64,000 nucleotides of DNA from Flavobacterium saccharophilum (GCF_900142735.1 NZ_FRBY01000003.1:682001-746000), one strand, 5' to 3'. Positions 52,099 to 60,980 are shown, counted from the first letter of the stretch. The notes: a model not told the origin generated them from the letters alone. Numbers and translations are program-made.

Positions 52099-53208
52099 TT
52101 ATGAAAACATATCTTTTACTTTTTCAAAAAATGATTTTTCAGATTTTTCAGGACTTGGAACAAAGTGTTCGTCGTTAAGAGCATTTTCAAAGAATTGTTT
52201 TTGCTCTTTGTTCAACGTTTTTGGTGTCCAAACATTTACGTGAACCAGTAAATCTCCGCTTCCGTAACCATTAATACTTGGAATACCTTTTCCTTTTAAT
52301 CTTAATATTTTACCAGATTGAATTCCTTCTTCCAGTTTAATACGAACTTTTCCGTTGATTGCTTCGATATCTTTAGAAACACCTAAAACAGCCTCTGGAA
52401 AACTAATGTATAAATCAAAGTGAATATTTTCACCTTCACGTTTCAAAAATTCGTGTTCTAGTTCCTCAATTGCAACAATCAAATCACCAGGAACACTGTT
52501 TCCTGGAGCATCATTTCCTTTGTTAGAAACTTTCAATTGCATTCCGTCAACAACTCCTGCAGGAATTTTGATAGAAACCGTTTCATCTTCCAGAATCATT
52601 CCTTGTGCATCTGCTTCAGAAGGCCTTTTATCTAAAATTTGTCCAGAACCACCACAAGTAGGACATGTTGATGCAGATTGCATTCTTCCTAAAATTGTGT
52701 TGGTTACACGCATTACCTGTCCCTGACCGTTACAAGTCGAACACGTTTTGTACGTTACACCTTTAGCCTGAACTTTACGTTTTACTTTTACTTTTTTCTC
52801 AACTCCATTTGCAATTTCTTCTAAAGTCAATTTAACTTTAATTCGAAGATTACTTCCTTTAGCGCGACGAGGACCACCTCCGCCTCCACCGAAACCGCCA
52901 AATCCTCCACCAAAAATATCACCAAACTGACTGAAAATGTCATCCATATTCATACCACCATGACCACCGCCAAATCCGCCAGAACCATCAAATGCCTGAT
53001 GTCCGTATTGATCGTATTTTGCTTTTTTGCTAGGATCGCTTAAAACTTCATAAGCTTCTGCCGCAAGTTTAAAATTTTCTTCTGCCTCTTTGTCGCCTGG
53101 ATTTTTATCCGGGTGATATTTCAACGCACTTTTTCGGTAAGCTTTTTTTATTTCGGCAGCGTCAGCATTTTTTGAAATGCCTAGTATTTCGTAAAAATCT
53201 TTTTTCAT
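52099..53208 (-). CDS. dnaJ: Chaperone DnaJ with a reduced zinc domain
   Basis: A 369-residue Hsp40: J domain with the HPD motif (residues about 1-68), a Gly-rich linker (to about 115) and a substrate domain. Normally four CxxCxGxG motifs bind two zincs; here only CSTCNGQG and CPTCGGSG are present, the usual motifs II and III, and motifs I and IV are missing. It delivers clients to DnaK and stimulates ATP hydrolysis. It follows grpE by 77 bases in an operon with a good promoter. The ATG at 53208 (MKKDFYEILGI) is chosen because an upstream in-frame start adds no typical residue. Confidence 0.96.
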   Translation of the reverse strand: MKKDFYEILGISKNADAAEIKKAYRKSALKYHPDKNPGDKEAEENFKLAAEAYEVLSDPSKKAKYDQYGHQAFDGSGGFGGGHGGMNMDDIFSQFGDIFGGGFGGFGGGGGGPRRAKGSNLRIKVKLTLEEIANGVEKKVKVKRKVQAKGVTYKTCSTCNGQGQVMRVTNTILGRMQSASTCPTCGGSGQILDKRPSEADAQGMILEDETVSIKIPAGVVDGMQLKVSNKGNDAPGNSVPGDLIVAIEELEHEFLKREGENIHFDLYISFPEAVLGVSKDIEAINGKVRIKLEEGIQSGKILRLKGKGIPSINGYGSGDLLVHVNVWTPKTLNKEQKQFFENALNDEHFVPSPEKSEKSFFEKVKDMFS

Positions 53209-53212
53209 AATT

Positions 53213-53277
53213 AGGTTAAATTCCAAATAACAAACCCCAAATTCCAGTACTTAAAAAGCTGGATTTTAGAATTTTAT
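53213..53277. repeat. ATTCCAAATTCC-type array between grpE and dnaJ
   Basis: AATTCCAAAT and CCCCAAATTCCAG words at the left face GCTGGATTTTAGAATTTT at the right, giving an imperfect fold in the grpE-dnaJ operon spacer. Confidence 0.55.
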
Positions 53278-53285
53278 TTGCATTT

Positions 53286-53864
53286 TTAGTTTCCAATAAC
53301 CACTTTAGGGAAACGAATAATTTTGTCTCCTAATTTGTATCCTTTTTCAATAACGTCAACAATTTTACCTTTCAATTTGTCAGAAGGCGCAGGAATTTGA
53401 GTAATTGCTTCAGCAAAGTCAGCATTAAAAGCATCACCTGATCTAACTTCAACTTGCTCTAAACCTTTAGCTAATAAAGTGCTTTTAAGTTTTTCGTGAA
53501 TCAATTCAACTCCTTTTTTCAAATTTTCATCGTCAGACTTGTTGATCTCTACTGTCGCTCTGTCAAAATCGTCCAAAACAGGAAGCATTGCTAACAAAAC
53601 TTCTTGGTTTGCTGTTTTAAACAGATCCATACGCTCTTTTGAAGTTCTTTTTTTGTAATTTTCAAATTCGGCAAATAATCTCAAAAATTTATCTTTTTCT
53701 TTTGCCAAGTCTTGAGCCAATTGCTCTTCAACACTTAATTCTTCAACAATTAATTGCTCACCGTTGGCATTGTTTTCTAACGTTACATCATCTAATTCCT
53801 GATCGAACTCTGTATTTTCCGTAGTCATATTACTTTTATTTTTAAAAATATCTTTAAACTTCAT
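53286..53864 (-). CDS. grpE: Nucleotide exchange factor GrpE
   Basis: A 192-residue protein: acidic N-terminal region, a long coiled coil (about 50-110, LAQDLAKEKDKFLRLFAEFE and NYKKRTSKERMDLFK) and a C-terminal beta domain (GKIVDVIEKGYKLGDKIIR, then FPKVVIGN). It releases ADP from DnaK. It is first of a grpE-dnaJ operon with a promoter just upstream. A later ATG at 53828 is an alternative start. Confidence 0.96.
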   Translation of the reverse strand: MKFKDIFKNKSNMTTENTEFDQELDDVTLENNANGEQLIVEELSVEEQLAQDLAKEKDKFLRLFAEFENYKKRTSKERMDLFKTANQEVLLAMLPVLDDFDRATVEINKSDDENLKKGVELIHEKLKSTLLAKGLEQVEVRSGDAFNADFAEAITQIPAPSDKLKGKIVDVIEKGYKLGDKIIRFPKVVIGN

Positions 53865-53886
53865 TTTTATTCTTTCTGTTGGATTG

Positions 53887-53918
53887 CAAAAGTACTGCCA
53901 AATCTCTTAAAATGTCAA
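53887..53918 (-). promoter_or_regulatory. Bacteroidota-type promoter of grpE-dnaJ
   Basis: On the minus strand TTG (53916-53918), 21 bases, then TACTTTTG (53887-53894). The grpE ATG is 22 bases downstream. No CIRCE-type inverted repeat is visible. Confidence 0.7.
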
Positions 53919-54120
53919 ATTGTCACTTTATTAAAAATGAGAGGGTTAAAAAACTACAACAGCACCATAAAATTTAGTATAATTTTAAGACTATTACGTT
54001 ATAGTTTATAGTATATTTGGTATCCAAAATGAAAAACTAAATTATTACCTATCAAAATTGAATTTAAGGGTTGGCTTCGGCCTCATAAATAATTATTAAT
54101 TCAAGTTTACCTTATATTAA

Positions 54121-54155
54121 AAAAAAGCTTCGTCTTAAGAGACGAAGCTTTTTTT
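54121..54155. terminator. Terminator hairpin in the spacer before tRNA-Trp
   Basis: AAAAAAGCTTCGTC pairs perfectly with GACGAAGCTTTTTT. No gene is visible in the 480-base spacer 53865-54343, so which transcript it ends is unclear; it could serve one coming from tRNA-Trp on the minus strand. Confidence 0.8.
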
Positions 54156-54190
54156 ATGCTTATCCCTACCTAAAACCTGAAAAGCGAAAA

Positions 54191-54341
54191 AATTTTACCG
54201 CAAAGGACGCAACGTTTTTTACTTTTAAGCTTTTTAAAAACACAAAGTTCGCAAAGCTTTCTATTGATATAGCTTTGCGAACTTTGTATTTTTTAAAAGT
54301 ACTCTTAAACAAATTCTTTGCGTCCTTTGCGGTAAAAAAAT
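54191..54341. repeat. Palindrome of CGCAAAGnnn-type words
   Basis: The left end (TTTACCGCAAAGGACGCAAC) and right end (GCGTCCTTTGCGGTAAA) are complementary; an inner pair AAGTTCGCAAAGCTTT/AAGCTTTGCGAACTT-like hairpin lies at about 54245-54288. A related array is at 60861-60971. It lies just downstream of tRNA-Trp on the minus strand. Confidence 0.75.
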
Positions 54342-54343
54342 TG

Positions 54344-54414
54344 CACGGGCGGAGGGATTCGAACCCCCATCAACGGTTTTGGAGACCGCTATTCTACCCT
54401 TGAACTACGCCCGT
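54344..54414 (-). tRNA. tRNA-Trp (anticodon CCA)
   Basis: Read on the minus strand: acceptor arm ACGGGCG (54408-54414) with CGCCCGT (54345-54351), D-arm, anticodon stem-loop CGGTCTCCAAAACCG with CCA in the loop, and T-arm with GGTTCGAATCC. The 3' CCA is not encoded in the DNA, so it must be added by the CCA enzyme. The gene stands alone. Confidence 0.95.
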
Positions 54415-54534
54415 AACTTAAGGTGGGCAAATTAAAAGTTTTTTTTCTTCTCCAGCAACTATTTCAACAAGAGATTTTAAAAGAAATCCCTTTAAATCTG
54501 GGCAATCTACAGCAAAAACCTACGTTTCAAACAG

Positions 54535-55962
54535 TTAACCTAACAAAGTATTTTTCAATCCTTCGAAATCAACTGAAACCTGCTCGCCTGTCACTAAATT
54601 TTTAACTGAATACGAATTTGAAGCAATCTCCTGCTCGCCTACAATTACTGCAAACGGAATTAATCTTTTATCTGCATATTGAAACTGTTTTCCAACTTTT
54701 ACATTGTCCGGATACAATTCCACTTTTATATTTTCTTTTCTCAATTTCTGAATCGCCTGCGAAGCATACAACGCCTCAGCATCTCCATAATTAATAAACA
54801 ACGCTTTTGATGTTGCCGCAACTGTTTCCGGGAATAATTGCAATTCTTCCAGAACTAGGTAAATTCTATCTAAACCAAAAGATATACCAACACCACTCAT
54901 GTTCTTCAAACCAAAAATACCCGTCAAATCGTCGTATCTTCCGCCACCTCCTATAGAACCCATCGAAACTGTTTTTGGAGCCGCAACTTCAAAAATAGCA
55001 CCTGTATAATAATTCAATCCGCGCGCTAATGTCACATCAAGATCTAATGTCGCAGTCGACAATCCTAAAGTAGCCACATTGTCACAAATAAATTTTAATT
55101 CCTGCACTCCTTTCATTCCTTCTTCTGATGAAGCTAATAAATCTGAAAGCTGGTTTATTTTATCTGAAAAAGTTCCTGTAAAACTAAAAAGCGGCTGTAC
55201 TTTAACCAAAGCTTCTTCAGAAATCCCTTTTTCGATCATTTCTTTTTTAACGCCGTCTTCACCAATTTTATCCAGTTTATCAAGAGCAACCGTAAAATCA
55301 ATCAATTTGTCAGAAGCGCCAATTACTTCAGCAATTCCAGATAATATTTTTCTATTATTGATTTTGATGGTAACACCTTCTAATCCTAATGATGTAAAAA
55401 CAGTATCATACAACTGAACCAATTCTACTTCCTGCCACAACGATTTTGAACCTACAACGTCAGCATCACATTGATAAAATTCTCTGTAACGCCCTCTTTG
55501 TGGTCTGTCAGCTCTCCAAACTGGTTGGATTTGATATCTCTTAAACGGAAATTCAATTTCGTTTTGGTGCTGGACAACGTATCTCGCAAACGGAACTGTT
55601 AAATCGTAACGCAACGCTTTCTCTGAAATTTTTCCTGTGAATTTATTCAGCTCAATTCTTTGACTCAAATCAATTGTTTCAGCCGAATTAACTTGCAACG
55701 ATTCAATAGATTCTGGTAATTCAATTTTATTTTTATTGAAGAAGAAATTACCTGAATTTAATATTTTAAAAATCAAACGATCACCTTCTTCACCATATTT
55801 TCCCATTAAGGTATCTGAATTTTCAAACGAAGGCGTTTCAATCGGTTGAAAACCAAATTTCTCAAAATTATTTTTTATCGTCTGAATAATATATTGACGT
55901 TTTGACACCTCGGCAGGTGAAAAATCTCTTGTTCCTTGTGGGATGCTTGGTTTTGAAGCCAT
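54535..55962 (-). CDS. hisS: Histidyl-tRNA synthetase
   Basis: It charges tRNA-His. A 475-residue class II synthetase with motif 2 ([22 protein letters not shown], about residue 150) and the HisRS segments [19 protein letters not shown] and [13 protein letters not shown], plus a C-terminal anticodon-binding domain ([20 protein letters not shown]). The insertion in the middle is moderate in size. It is a single minus-strand gene with a TTTTAGA word palindrome upstream. Confidence 0.97.
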   Translation of the reverse strand: MASKPSIPQGTRDFSPAEVSKRQYIIQTIKNNFEKFGFQPIETPSFENSDTLMGKYGEEGDRLIFKILNSGNFFFNKNKIELPESIESLQVNSAETIDLSQRIELNKFTGKISEKALRYDLTVPFARYVVQHQNEIEFPFKRYQIQPVWRADRPQRGRYREFYQCDADVVGSKSLWQEVELVQLYDTVFTSLGLEGVTIKINNRKILSGIAEVIGASDKLIDFTVALDKLDKIGEDGVKKEMIEKGISEEALVKVQPLFSFTGTFSDKINQLSDLLASSEEGMKGVQELKFICDNVATLGLSTATLDLDVTLARGLNYYTGAIFEVAAPKTVSMGSIGGGGRYDDLTGIFGLKNMSGVGISFGLDRIYLVLEELQLFPETVAATSKALFINYGDAEALYASQAIQKLRKENIKVELYPDNVKVGKQFQYADKRLIPFAVIVGEQEIASNSYSVKNLVTGEQVSVDFEGLKNTLLG

Positions 55963-55971
55963 CTTTTTTAT

Positions 55972-56033
55972 TTTAGATTTCTGATTTTAGATTTTAGATT
56001 TCTTTGAGACCTAAAATCTAAAAACTTTAAAAT
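55972..56033. repeat. Heptamer-word palindrome, TTTTAGA type
   Basis: Words TTTTAGA and TTTCTGA in succession at the left face TAAAATC and TAAAAAC words at the right. It lies upstream of hisS, next to a further GACTTTC-type array at 56082-56110. Confidence 0.7.
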
Positions 56034-56203
56034 TAATTTATTTCTAGATTTTCTTTTAGATTGTTCGCTCTTTGGACTTTCGACTTTATGACTTTCCAAC
56101 TTTCGACTTAAATAAGTCTGCAAATATCTTATTTTTTAAAATAAATATTGGCAGTTCGAAAACAAACTTGTAACAAAAAACGTATTTTCGTGACAAATTG
56201 GTC

Positions 56204-57448
56204 ATGATGCTAAAATTATTTAAAGAAAATATCCGAATTGCTTTTGGTTCCATCAAAACACAATTGCTGCGAACTATTCTTACCGTATTAATCATCGCGA
56301 TTGGTATTACAGCACTTGTTGGAATCCTGACAGTTGTAACGGCTCTTGAAAATACCGTTTCGACCAATTTTGCTTCTATGGGAGCCAACACCTTCAACAT
56401 CAATCAATACGAAAACAACGTTAAAAATCGTGGCGGAAATGAACGCGAAATTGTAAACCCCATTATTTCTTACCCAGAAGCGGTTGCTTTCAAAAACAAA
56501 TACAAATATCCTTTTACTGAAACTTCTCTTTCCTTTACCGCAACATCAACAGCCGAAGTAAAATATTTAGATCAAAAAACAGATCCGGAAATCAAAATCC
56601 TAGGTGTCGACGAACATTTTATAAGCAACTCAGGATTAGAAGTAAAACTAGGCCGTTCTTTCAATCAATTTGATATTGACAACAATACGTATTCCTGTGT
56701 TGTAGGTTCTGATTTTGAAAAAGGTTTATTAAAAGATGTTAATCCAATTGATAAAATAATTTCGATTCGTGGTGCCCGTTTTAAAGTCATAGGCGTTTTA
56801 AAAGAAAAAGGATCAACGTTTGGAAACAGCCAGGATTTACGTGTCTTGATTCCAATTCAGGTGGCACGTTCCTTATTTACGGCACCAAACATCAATTATA
56901 CAATGAGTGTAATGGTTTCTAAAAAAGAACTTCTTGACGAAGCTGTTGACAACGCCACAAGTACCATGCGAAGAGTCCGTAAATTAAGTCCGGTTCGTGA
57001 TAATAATTTTGGCATTGGCCGAAGCGACGATTTAATCAACCGAATTTTGGGAATTACTCAATATTTAGGATGGGCAGCCTGGATCATAAGCATTATTACC
57101 ATTTTAGGATCATCAATCGCATTAATGAATATTATGATTGTTTCGGTAACAGAACGTACCCGCGAAATTGGTGTTCGTAAAGCTTTAGGAGCCACAAAAA
57201 TTACCATTTCAGTTCAGTTTTTTATTGAAACTTTATTAATTGGGCAAATTGGAGGATTAGTTGGTATTGTATTAGGAATTCTGGTAGGTTCTGCTTTTGC
57301 AGCCGTAATGAATTTCGCATTTGTAATTCCGTGGATGGCAATTTTTGCTGCTTTTGCTACCAGTTTTGCCGTAGCCATTGTATCAGGATTATATCCCGCA
57401 ATAAAAGCTTCTCAACTCGATCCTATTGAGGCTTTACGTTACGAGTAG
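56204..57448 (+). CDS. ABC transporter permease, MacB/FtsX type
   Basis: A 414-residue protein with an N-terminal helix (about 20-42, [19 protein letters not shown]), a large periplasmic MacB-PCD domain (about 45-265) and three C-terminal helices with [19 protein letters not shown]. This is the mechanotransmission architecture. No ATPase or adaptor is adjacent; the LolD/MacB-type ATPase at 12236 is a candidate partner. The ATG at 56204 is chosen over a TTG six bases upstream. Confidence 0.92.
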   Translation: MMLKLFKENIRIAFGSIKTQLLRTILTVLIIAIGITALVGILTVVTALENTVSTNFASMGANTFNINQYENNVKNRGGNEREIVNPIISYPEAVAFKNKYKYPFTETSLSFTATSTAEVKYLDQKTDPEIKILGVDEHFISNSGLEVKLGRSFNQFDIDNNTYSCVVGSDFEKGLLKDVNPIDKIISIRGARFKVIGVLKEKGSTFGNSQDLRVLIPIQVARSLFTAPNINYTMSVMVSKKELLDEAVDNATSTMRRVRKLSPVRDNNFGIGRSDDLINRILGITQYLGWAAWIISIITILGSSIALMNIMIVSVTERTREIGVRKALGATKITISVQFFIETLLIGQIGGLVGIVLGILVGSAFAAVMNFAFVIPWMAIFAAFATSFAVAIVSGLYPAIKASQLDPIEALRYE

Positions 57449-57489
57449 TTTTATTTATTTGAAGCAGAATGAATAGCCTTATAAGACGT

Positions 57490-57563
57490 CTTGTCCCACT
57501 ATCCGTTGCAATCTTTTTTGCTGAACCCCAGCAAAAAAGGATTTCCACTACTATCGGGGCTAG
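57490..57563. repeat. Dispersed imperfect palindrome, copy 2
   Basis: The inner stem TTTTTTGCTG/CAGCAAAAAA is perfect; outer arms are CTTGTCCC and TATCGGGGCTAG. Compared with copy 1 at 20253, both sides of the inner stem have changed while pairing is kept. Confidence 0.75.
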
Positions 57564-57673
57564 ATTAGAAGTTTTTAACTTTTAAGAACTTTTGTTAACC
57601 TTTAAAAATTAAGCAATAAAGTAAAATTACAGATAAAAGTGACCGGAAATCTGAAGAATACTGAGACCGAAAA

Positions 57674-58528
57674 CTAAATACTCCCTTTCATCATTCGGTC
57701 ATTATCGTAAATATCTTTTTTTAATTCAATATTTTTAAAATCCATTGTTTCCAACAAATCCTTCATTTCTTTTCCTAAATACTGATTGATTTCAAAAAAC
57801 AACTGACCATTTTCTAAAAGATTACTTTTCGCCAAAGCAGCTATTTTTCTGTAAAAAATCAAGGCATCATTATCATCCACAAAAAGAGCCAAATGTGGTT
57901 CGTAATCCAGGACATTCTTTTTTATTTCTTCTTTTTCTAAATTCCGAACATAAGGCGGATTCGAAACAATAATATCAAAATTACAAGTAAGTACATCAGC
58001 TTCTAAAATATCTAAAAAGACAAAAGTCACATCTACGTTATTATTGATAGCATTTCTCTTTGCCGTTTCAATCGCTTTTTTCGAAACATCAATTCCAAAG
58101 ACTTCAGCATTCGGGAGATTTTTCGCCAAAGAAATAGCAATACAACCACTTCCTGTTCCGATATCTAAAATTCTAAGTTTTTTAGTTTTATCAGCTATTG
58201 AATTTTCATTGATAATCCATTCAACCAATTCTTCTGTCTCTGGCCTCGGAATCAAAACATTTTCATTCACTTCAAAATCCAAACCATAAAAGCTTGTTTT
58301 TCCCAGTAAATACTGAATCGGAACTTCTTTTTTTAATTGCCCCAACAATGAATTCCAAACAACAAAATCGCTTTCTGAAAAATTCAATTCATGATTTAAC
58401 GCCAGGTCAATTTGCCTTAATTGATGCCTGTCTTCTAAAATTAAATAGAAAAAACTTTCCGCTTCATACGCATCGTAAAAAGGCGATAATTCTTTTATAA
58501 ATTGAGTGCGGTATTGTTTAATTTTCAT
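57674..58528 (-). CDS. prmC: Release factor glutamine methyltransferase PrmC
   Basis: It methylates the GGQ glutamine of release factors RF1 and RF2. A 284-residue protein with an N-terminal helical domain and a SAM domain containing ILDIGTGSGCIAISLAK (about residues 117-133) and the catalytic NPPY (in FDIIVSNPPYVR). The ATG at 58528 (MKIKQYRTQF) is chosen over one 48 bases upstream. It is one of two minus-strand genes here but 80 bases separate it from the GNAT. Confidence 0.94.
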   Translation of the reverse strand: MKIKQYRTQFIKELSPFYDAYEAESFFYLILEDRHQLRQIDLALNHELNFSESDFVVWNSLLGQLKKEVPIQYLLGKTSFYGLDFEVNENVLIPRPETEELVEWIINENSIADKTKKLRILDIGTGSGCIAISLAKNLPNAEVFGIDVSKKAIETAKRNAINNNVDVTFVFLDILEADVLTCNFDIIVSNPPYVRNLEKEEIKKNVLDYEPHLALFVDDNDALIFYRKIAALAKSNLLENGQLFFEINQYLGKEMKDLLETMDFKNIELKKDIYDNDRMMKGSI

Positions 58529-58607
58529 TTCGGGTCTTTGAGTATTATCTTTTGGCGCAAACCAATTTTCCTTCAAATAAGTATTGATAAACCTAATTTG
58601 TTACACT

Positions 58608-59099
58608 TTAATTTTTCAAATCTTTCAACATCCAAACTGGGCACGAACAATGACCGGTAGACCCCATTGGCGCATCTAAATATTTAAAACCTGATTTTTT
58701 ATATAATTTTTGAGCCGCATGCATAAACGGCATTGTCTCAATATAACATTGCTCAAAACCAAAAACTTTAGCCTGCTCCAAGCATGTCTCCATCATTTTA
58801 CTACCAATTCCCAAACCTCTTGTTTCAGGTAAAAAGTACATTTTTTGCAGCTCACAAATTAAAGGATCTCCATTTTCTAAAGGAGCAATTCCGCAACATC
58901 CTACTATTTTACCTTCATTTTCAACCACAAAATAAACAGATTGTGGCTTATTATATTCCTCAAACATCAAATCTAAATAGGGATCCTCATAGGCTGTACC
59001 CACTTTTGGGATTTCCATTTCATCAAAAACTGATCTTATTAATTTTGCAACTGCCTGATTGTCTTCTTTTTTAATTTCTCTAATTAGCCAATTTTCCAT
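58608..59099 (-). CDS. GNAT family N-acetyltransferase
   Basis: A 163-residue acetyltransferase with the core LQKMYFLPETRGLGIGSKMM (acetyl-CoA loop) and CYIETMPFMHAAQKLYKKSGF. The ATG at 59099 is chosen: an in-frame ATG 69 bases upstream lies beyond the promoter at 59125-59132. Substrate unknown. Confidence 0.9.
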   Translation of the reverse strand: MENWLIREIKKEDNQAVAKLIRSVFDEMEIPKVGTAYEDPYLDLMFEEYNKPQSVYFVVENEGKIVGCCGIAPLENGDPLICELQKMYFLPETRGLGIGSKMMETCLEQAKVFGFEQCYIETMPFMHAAQKLYKKSGFKYLDAPMGSTGHCSCPVWMLKDLKN

Positions 59100-59124
59100 A
59101 TTAAGTTTATTCGTGTAATATCTA

Positions 59125-59132
59125 CAAAAGTA
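59125..59132 (-). promoter_or_regulatory. -7 box of the GNAT gene
   Basis: TACTTTTG on the minus strand, 25 bases before the start at 59099. Confidence 0.6.
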
Positions 59133-59196
59133 AAAATAGTTTTTTGATAGTTTCTTATCATACATCAATAACTATAGGACTAAACTCAAAAATAAT

Positions 59197-59204
59197 TACT
59201 TTTG
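59197..59204 (+). promoter_or_regulatory. -7 box of ribD
   Basis: TACTTTTG ends only four bases before the GTG start of ribD, implying transcription starts at or near the start codon. Confidence 0.6.
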
Positions 59205-59208
59205 TACC

Positions 59209-60258
59209 GTGAATACACATGAGAAATACATAAAGCGCTGTATAGAACTTGCTAAAAATGGTTTTGGAACAACTTACCCAAACCCAATGGTAGGAAGTGT
59301 AATTGTTTACAATGACCAAATTATAGGTGAAGGCTGGCATAAAAAAGCCGGAGAACCACATGCAGAAGTTAATGCGGTTCGCTCTGTAAAAGACAAATCG
59401 TTGCTTAAAAAAGCTACTATTTATGTGAGTTTAGAGCCTTGCAGTCATTTTGGAAAAACACCGCCGTGTTGTGATTTAATTATTGCAAATGAAATTCCGA
59501 ATGTCGTTGTTGGAACTGTAGATCCAAACGAAAAAGTAGCAGGAAAAGGGATCAAAAAATTAATTGAAGCCGGCGTTAATGTTACCGTTGGGATTTTAGA
59601 AACCGAATGCTACGAACTAAACAAACGCTTTTTCACTTTTCATAACAAGAACAGGCCTTATATTGTATTGAAATGGGCCGAAAGTCAGGACGGCTTTCTG
59701 GCACCAGAAAAACAAATTGATCAGGAACGAAAACCAGTTTGGATTACCAATACCTATTCCAGACAATTGGTTCATAAGTGGCGAAGTGAAGAACAAGCCA
59801 TTTTAGTTGGAACTCAAACTGTAATTGATGATAATCCGAAATTAAACGTTAGGGATTGGTACGGGAATAATCCTGTAAGAGTTGTTTTAGATCAAAATAA
59901 CCGCATTTCAAAAGAGAGTTTTATTTTTGATGACAGTGTAAAAACCATCATATTTACGAAATCTGAAAGTAGCTTTTCAGCAGAAAACACTACCTTTGAA
60001 GTAATCGATTTTAATCAAAATATAATTCCACAGATTTTAGCTGTTTTGTATCAAAACCAAATTCAGTCTATTATTATAGAAGGCGGACTGAAGACTTTAC
60101 AAGCTTTTATCGACCACGATATTTGGGATGAAGCTCGTATTTTTATCGGAAAAAACACTTTTGCTAAAGGAACAAAAGCTCCAATTATACAAAAGAAAAC
60201 CATAGCCAAAACCTGCATTCAAAACGACGAATTAATACACGTTAGAAATCATGATTGA
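59209..60258 (+). CDS. ribD: Bifunctional riboflavin deaminase/reductase RibD
   Basis: It performs the second and third steps of riboflavin synthesis: deamination of the pyrimidine and reduction of the ribosyl group. The 349-residue chain has the cytidine-deaminase-type zinc site (PHAEVNAV about residue 49, and PCSHFGKTPPCC) and a C-terminal reductase domain (LKWAESQDGFLAP). The start is a GTG. No FMN riboswitch is visible upstream. The HAD gene overlaps its end by eight bases. Confidence 0.96.
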   Translation: MNTHEKYIKRCIELAKNGFGTTYPNPMVGSVIVYNDQIIGEGWHKKAGEPHAEVNAVRSVKDKSLLKKATIYVSLEPCSHFGKTPPCCDLIIANEIPNVVVGTVDPNEKVAGKGIKKLIEAGVNVTVGILETECYELNKRFFTFHNKNRPYIVLKWAESQDGFLAPEKQIDQERKPVWITNTYSRQLVHKWRSEEQAILVGTQTVIDDNPKLNVRDWYGNNPVRVVLDQNNRISKESFIFDDSVKTIIFTKSESSFSAENTTFEVIDFNQNIIPQILAVLYQNQIQSIIIEGGLKTLQAFIDHDIWDEARIFIGKNTFAKGTKAPIIQKKTIAKTCIQNDELIHVRNHD

Positions 60259-60853
60259 TACTATAATTTTTGACTTTGGAGATATTTTTATCAATTTAGA
60301 TAAACAAGCTACTATTTCGGGATTGCAGAAACTAGGTATGACCGAATGGAATTCAGAATTTGATCGTTTGAATCTTTTGTTTGAAACTGGAGATATTTCG
60401 CATGATGATTTTTTAGCAGGTTTTCAAAAACAACTTCCAAATGCTTCAATCGAAGATATTCTGGAAGCGTGGAATGCAATTCTAGCAGACTTTCCATTAT
60501 ATCGATTAGAATTTCTACAAATGCTTTCTAAAAAATACAGATTGTTTTTATTGAGCAACACTGATTCGATTCATATAGAAACTTTCGAAACCAAAAGTGG
60601 CATTTCGTTTTATAGCGATTTCTACCAATGTTTTGAAAAAGTTTATTTTTCTTTTGAAATTGGAAAACGAAAACCAAATGCTGACGTTTTTCAATACTTA
60701 ATTAACAAACACGAGTTGTCACCAAAACGAACTTTATTTATTGACGATAAAAAAGAAAACACTGACTCAGCTGCAGCTTTAGGTTTTAATATATGGAATT
60801 TACAAGTGGGTCAGGAAGATGTTGTGGATTTATTTGATAAAAAAATACTTTAG
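60251..60853 (+). CDS. HAD family hydrolase overlapping ribD
   Basis: A 200-residue HAD-IA hydrolase with IIFDFGDIFINLD (nucleophile Asp about residue 8), LLSNTDSIH (motif 2), KRKPNADVFQ (motif 3) and LFIDDKKENTD. It begins eight bases inside ribD, implying translational coupling. RibD's product must be dephosphorylated by a HAD enzyme before lumazine synthase; this one is a candidate for that step. Confidence 0.88.
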   Translation: MIDTIIFDFGDIFINLDKQATISGLQKLGMTEWNSEFDRLNLLFETGDISHDDFLAGFQKQLPNASIEDILEAWNAILADFPLYRLEFLQMLSKKYRLFLLSNTDSIHIETFETKSGISFYSDFYQCFEKVYFSFEIGKRKPNADVFQYLINKHELSPKRTLFIDDKKENTDSAAALGFNIWNLQVGQEDVVDLFDKKIL

Positions 60854-60860
60854 CCTCTTA

Positions 60861-60971
60861 ACCGCAAAGCTCGCAAAGGGTTTACGCAAAGTTCGCTACA
60901 AAGCTTTGCGAACTTAATAAAGTCAACTAAGAATACACCAAAAAAATATACTTTGCGCTCCTTACGGTTAA
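60861..60971. repeat. Palindrome of CGCAAAGnnn-type words
   Basis: AACCGCAAAGCTCGCAAAG at the left faces CTTTGCGCTCCTTACGGTTA at the right, with an inner GTTCGCTACAAAGCTTTGCGAAC hairpin. Same family as 54191. It fills the spacer between the HAD and YigZ-like genes. Confidence 0.7.
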
Positions 60972-60980
60972 ATTAACGCT

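Noticed and set aside
54423..54605. Open frame between tRNA-Trp and hisS on the plus strand
   Set aside because: It overlaps the end of hisS in antisense and has no start context or protein motif.
59100..59208. FMN riboswitch upstream of ribD
   Set aside because: The spacer is short, contains divergent promoters and shows none of the conserved RFN segments.
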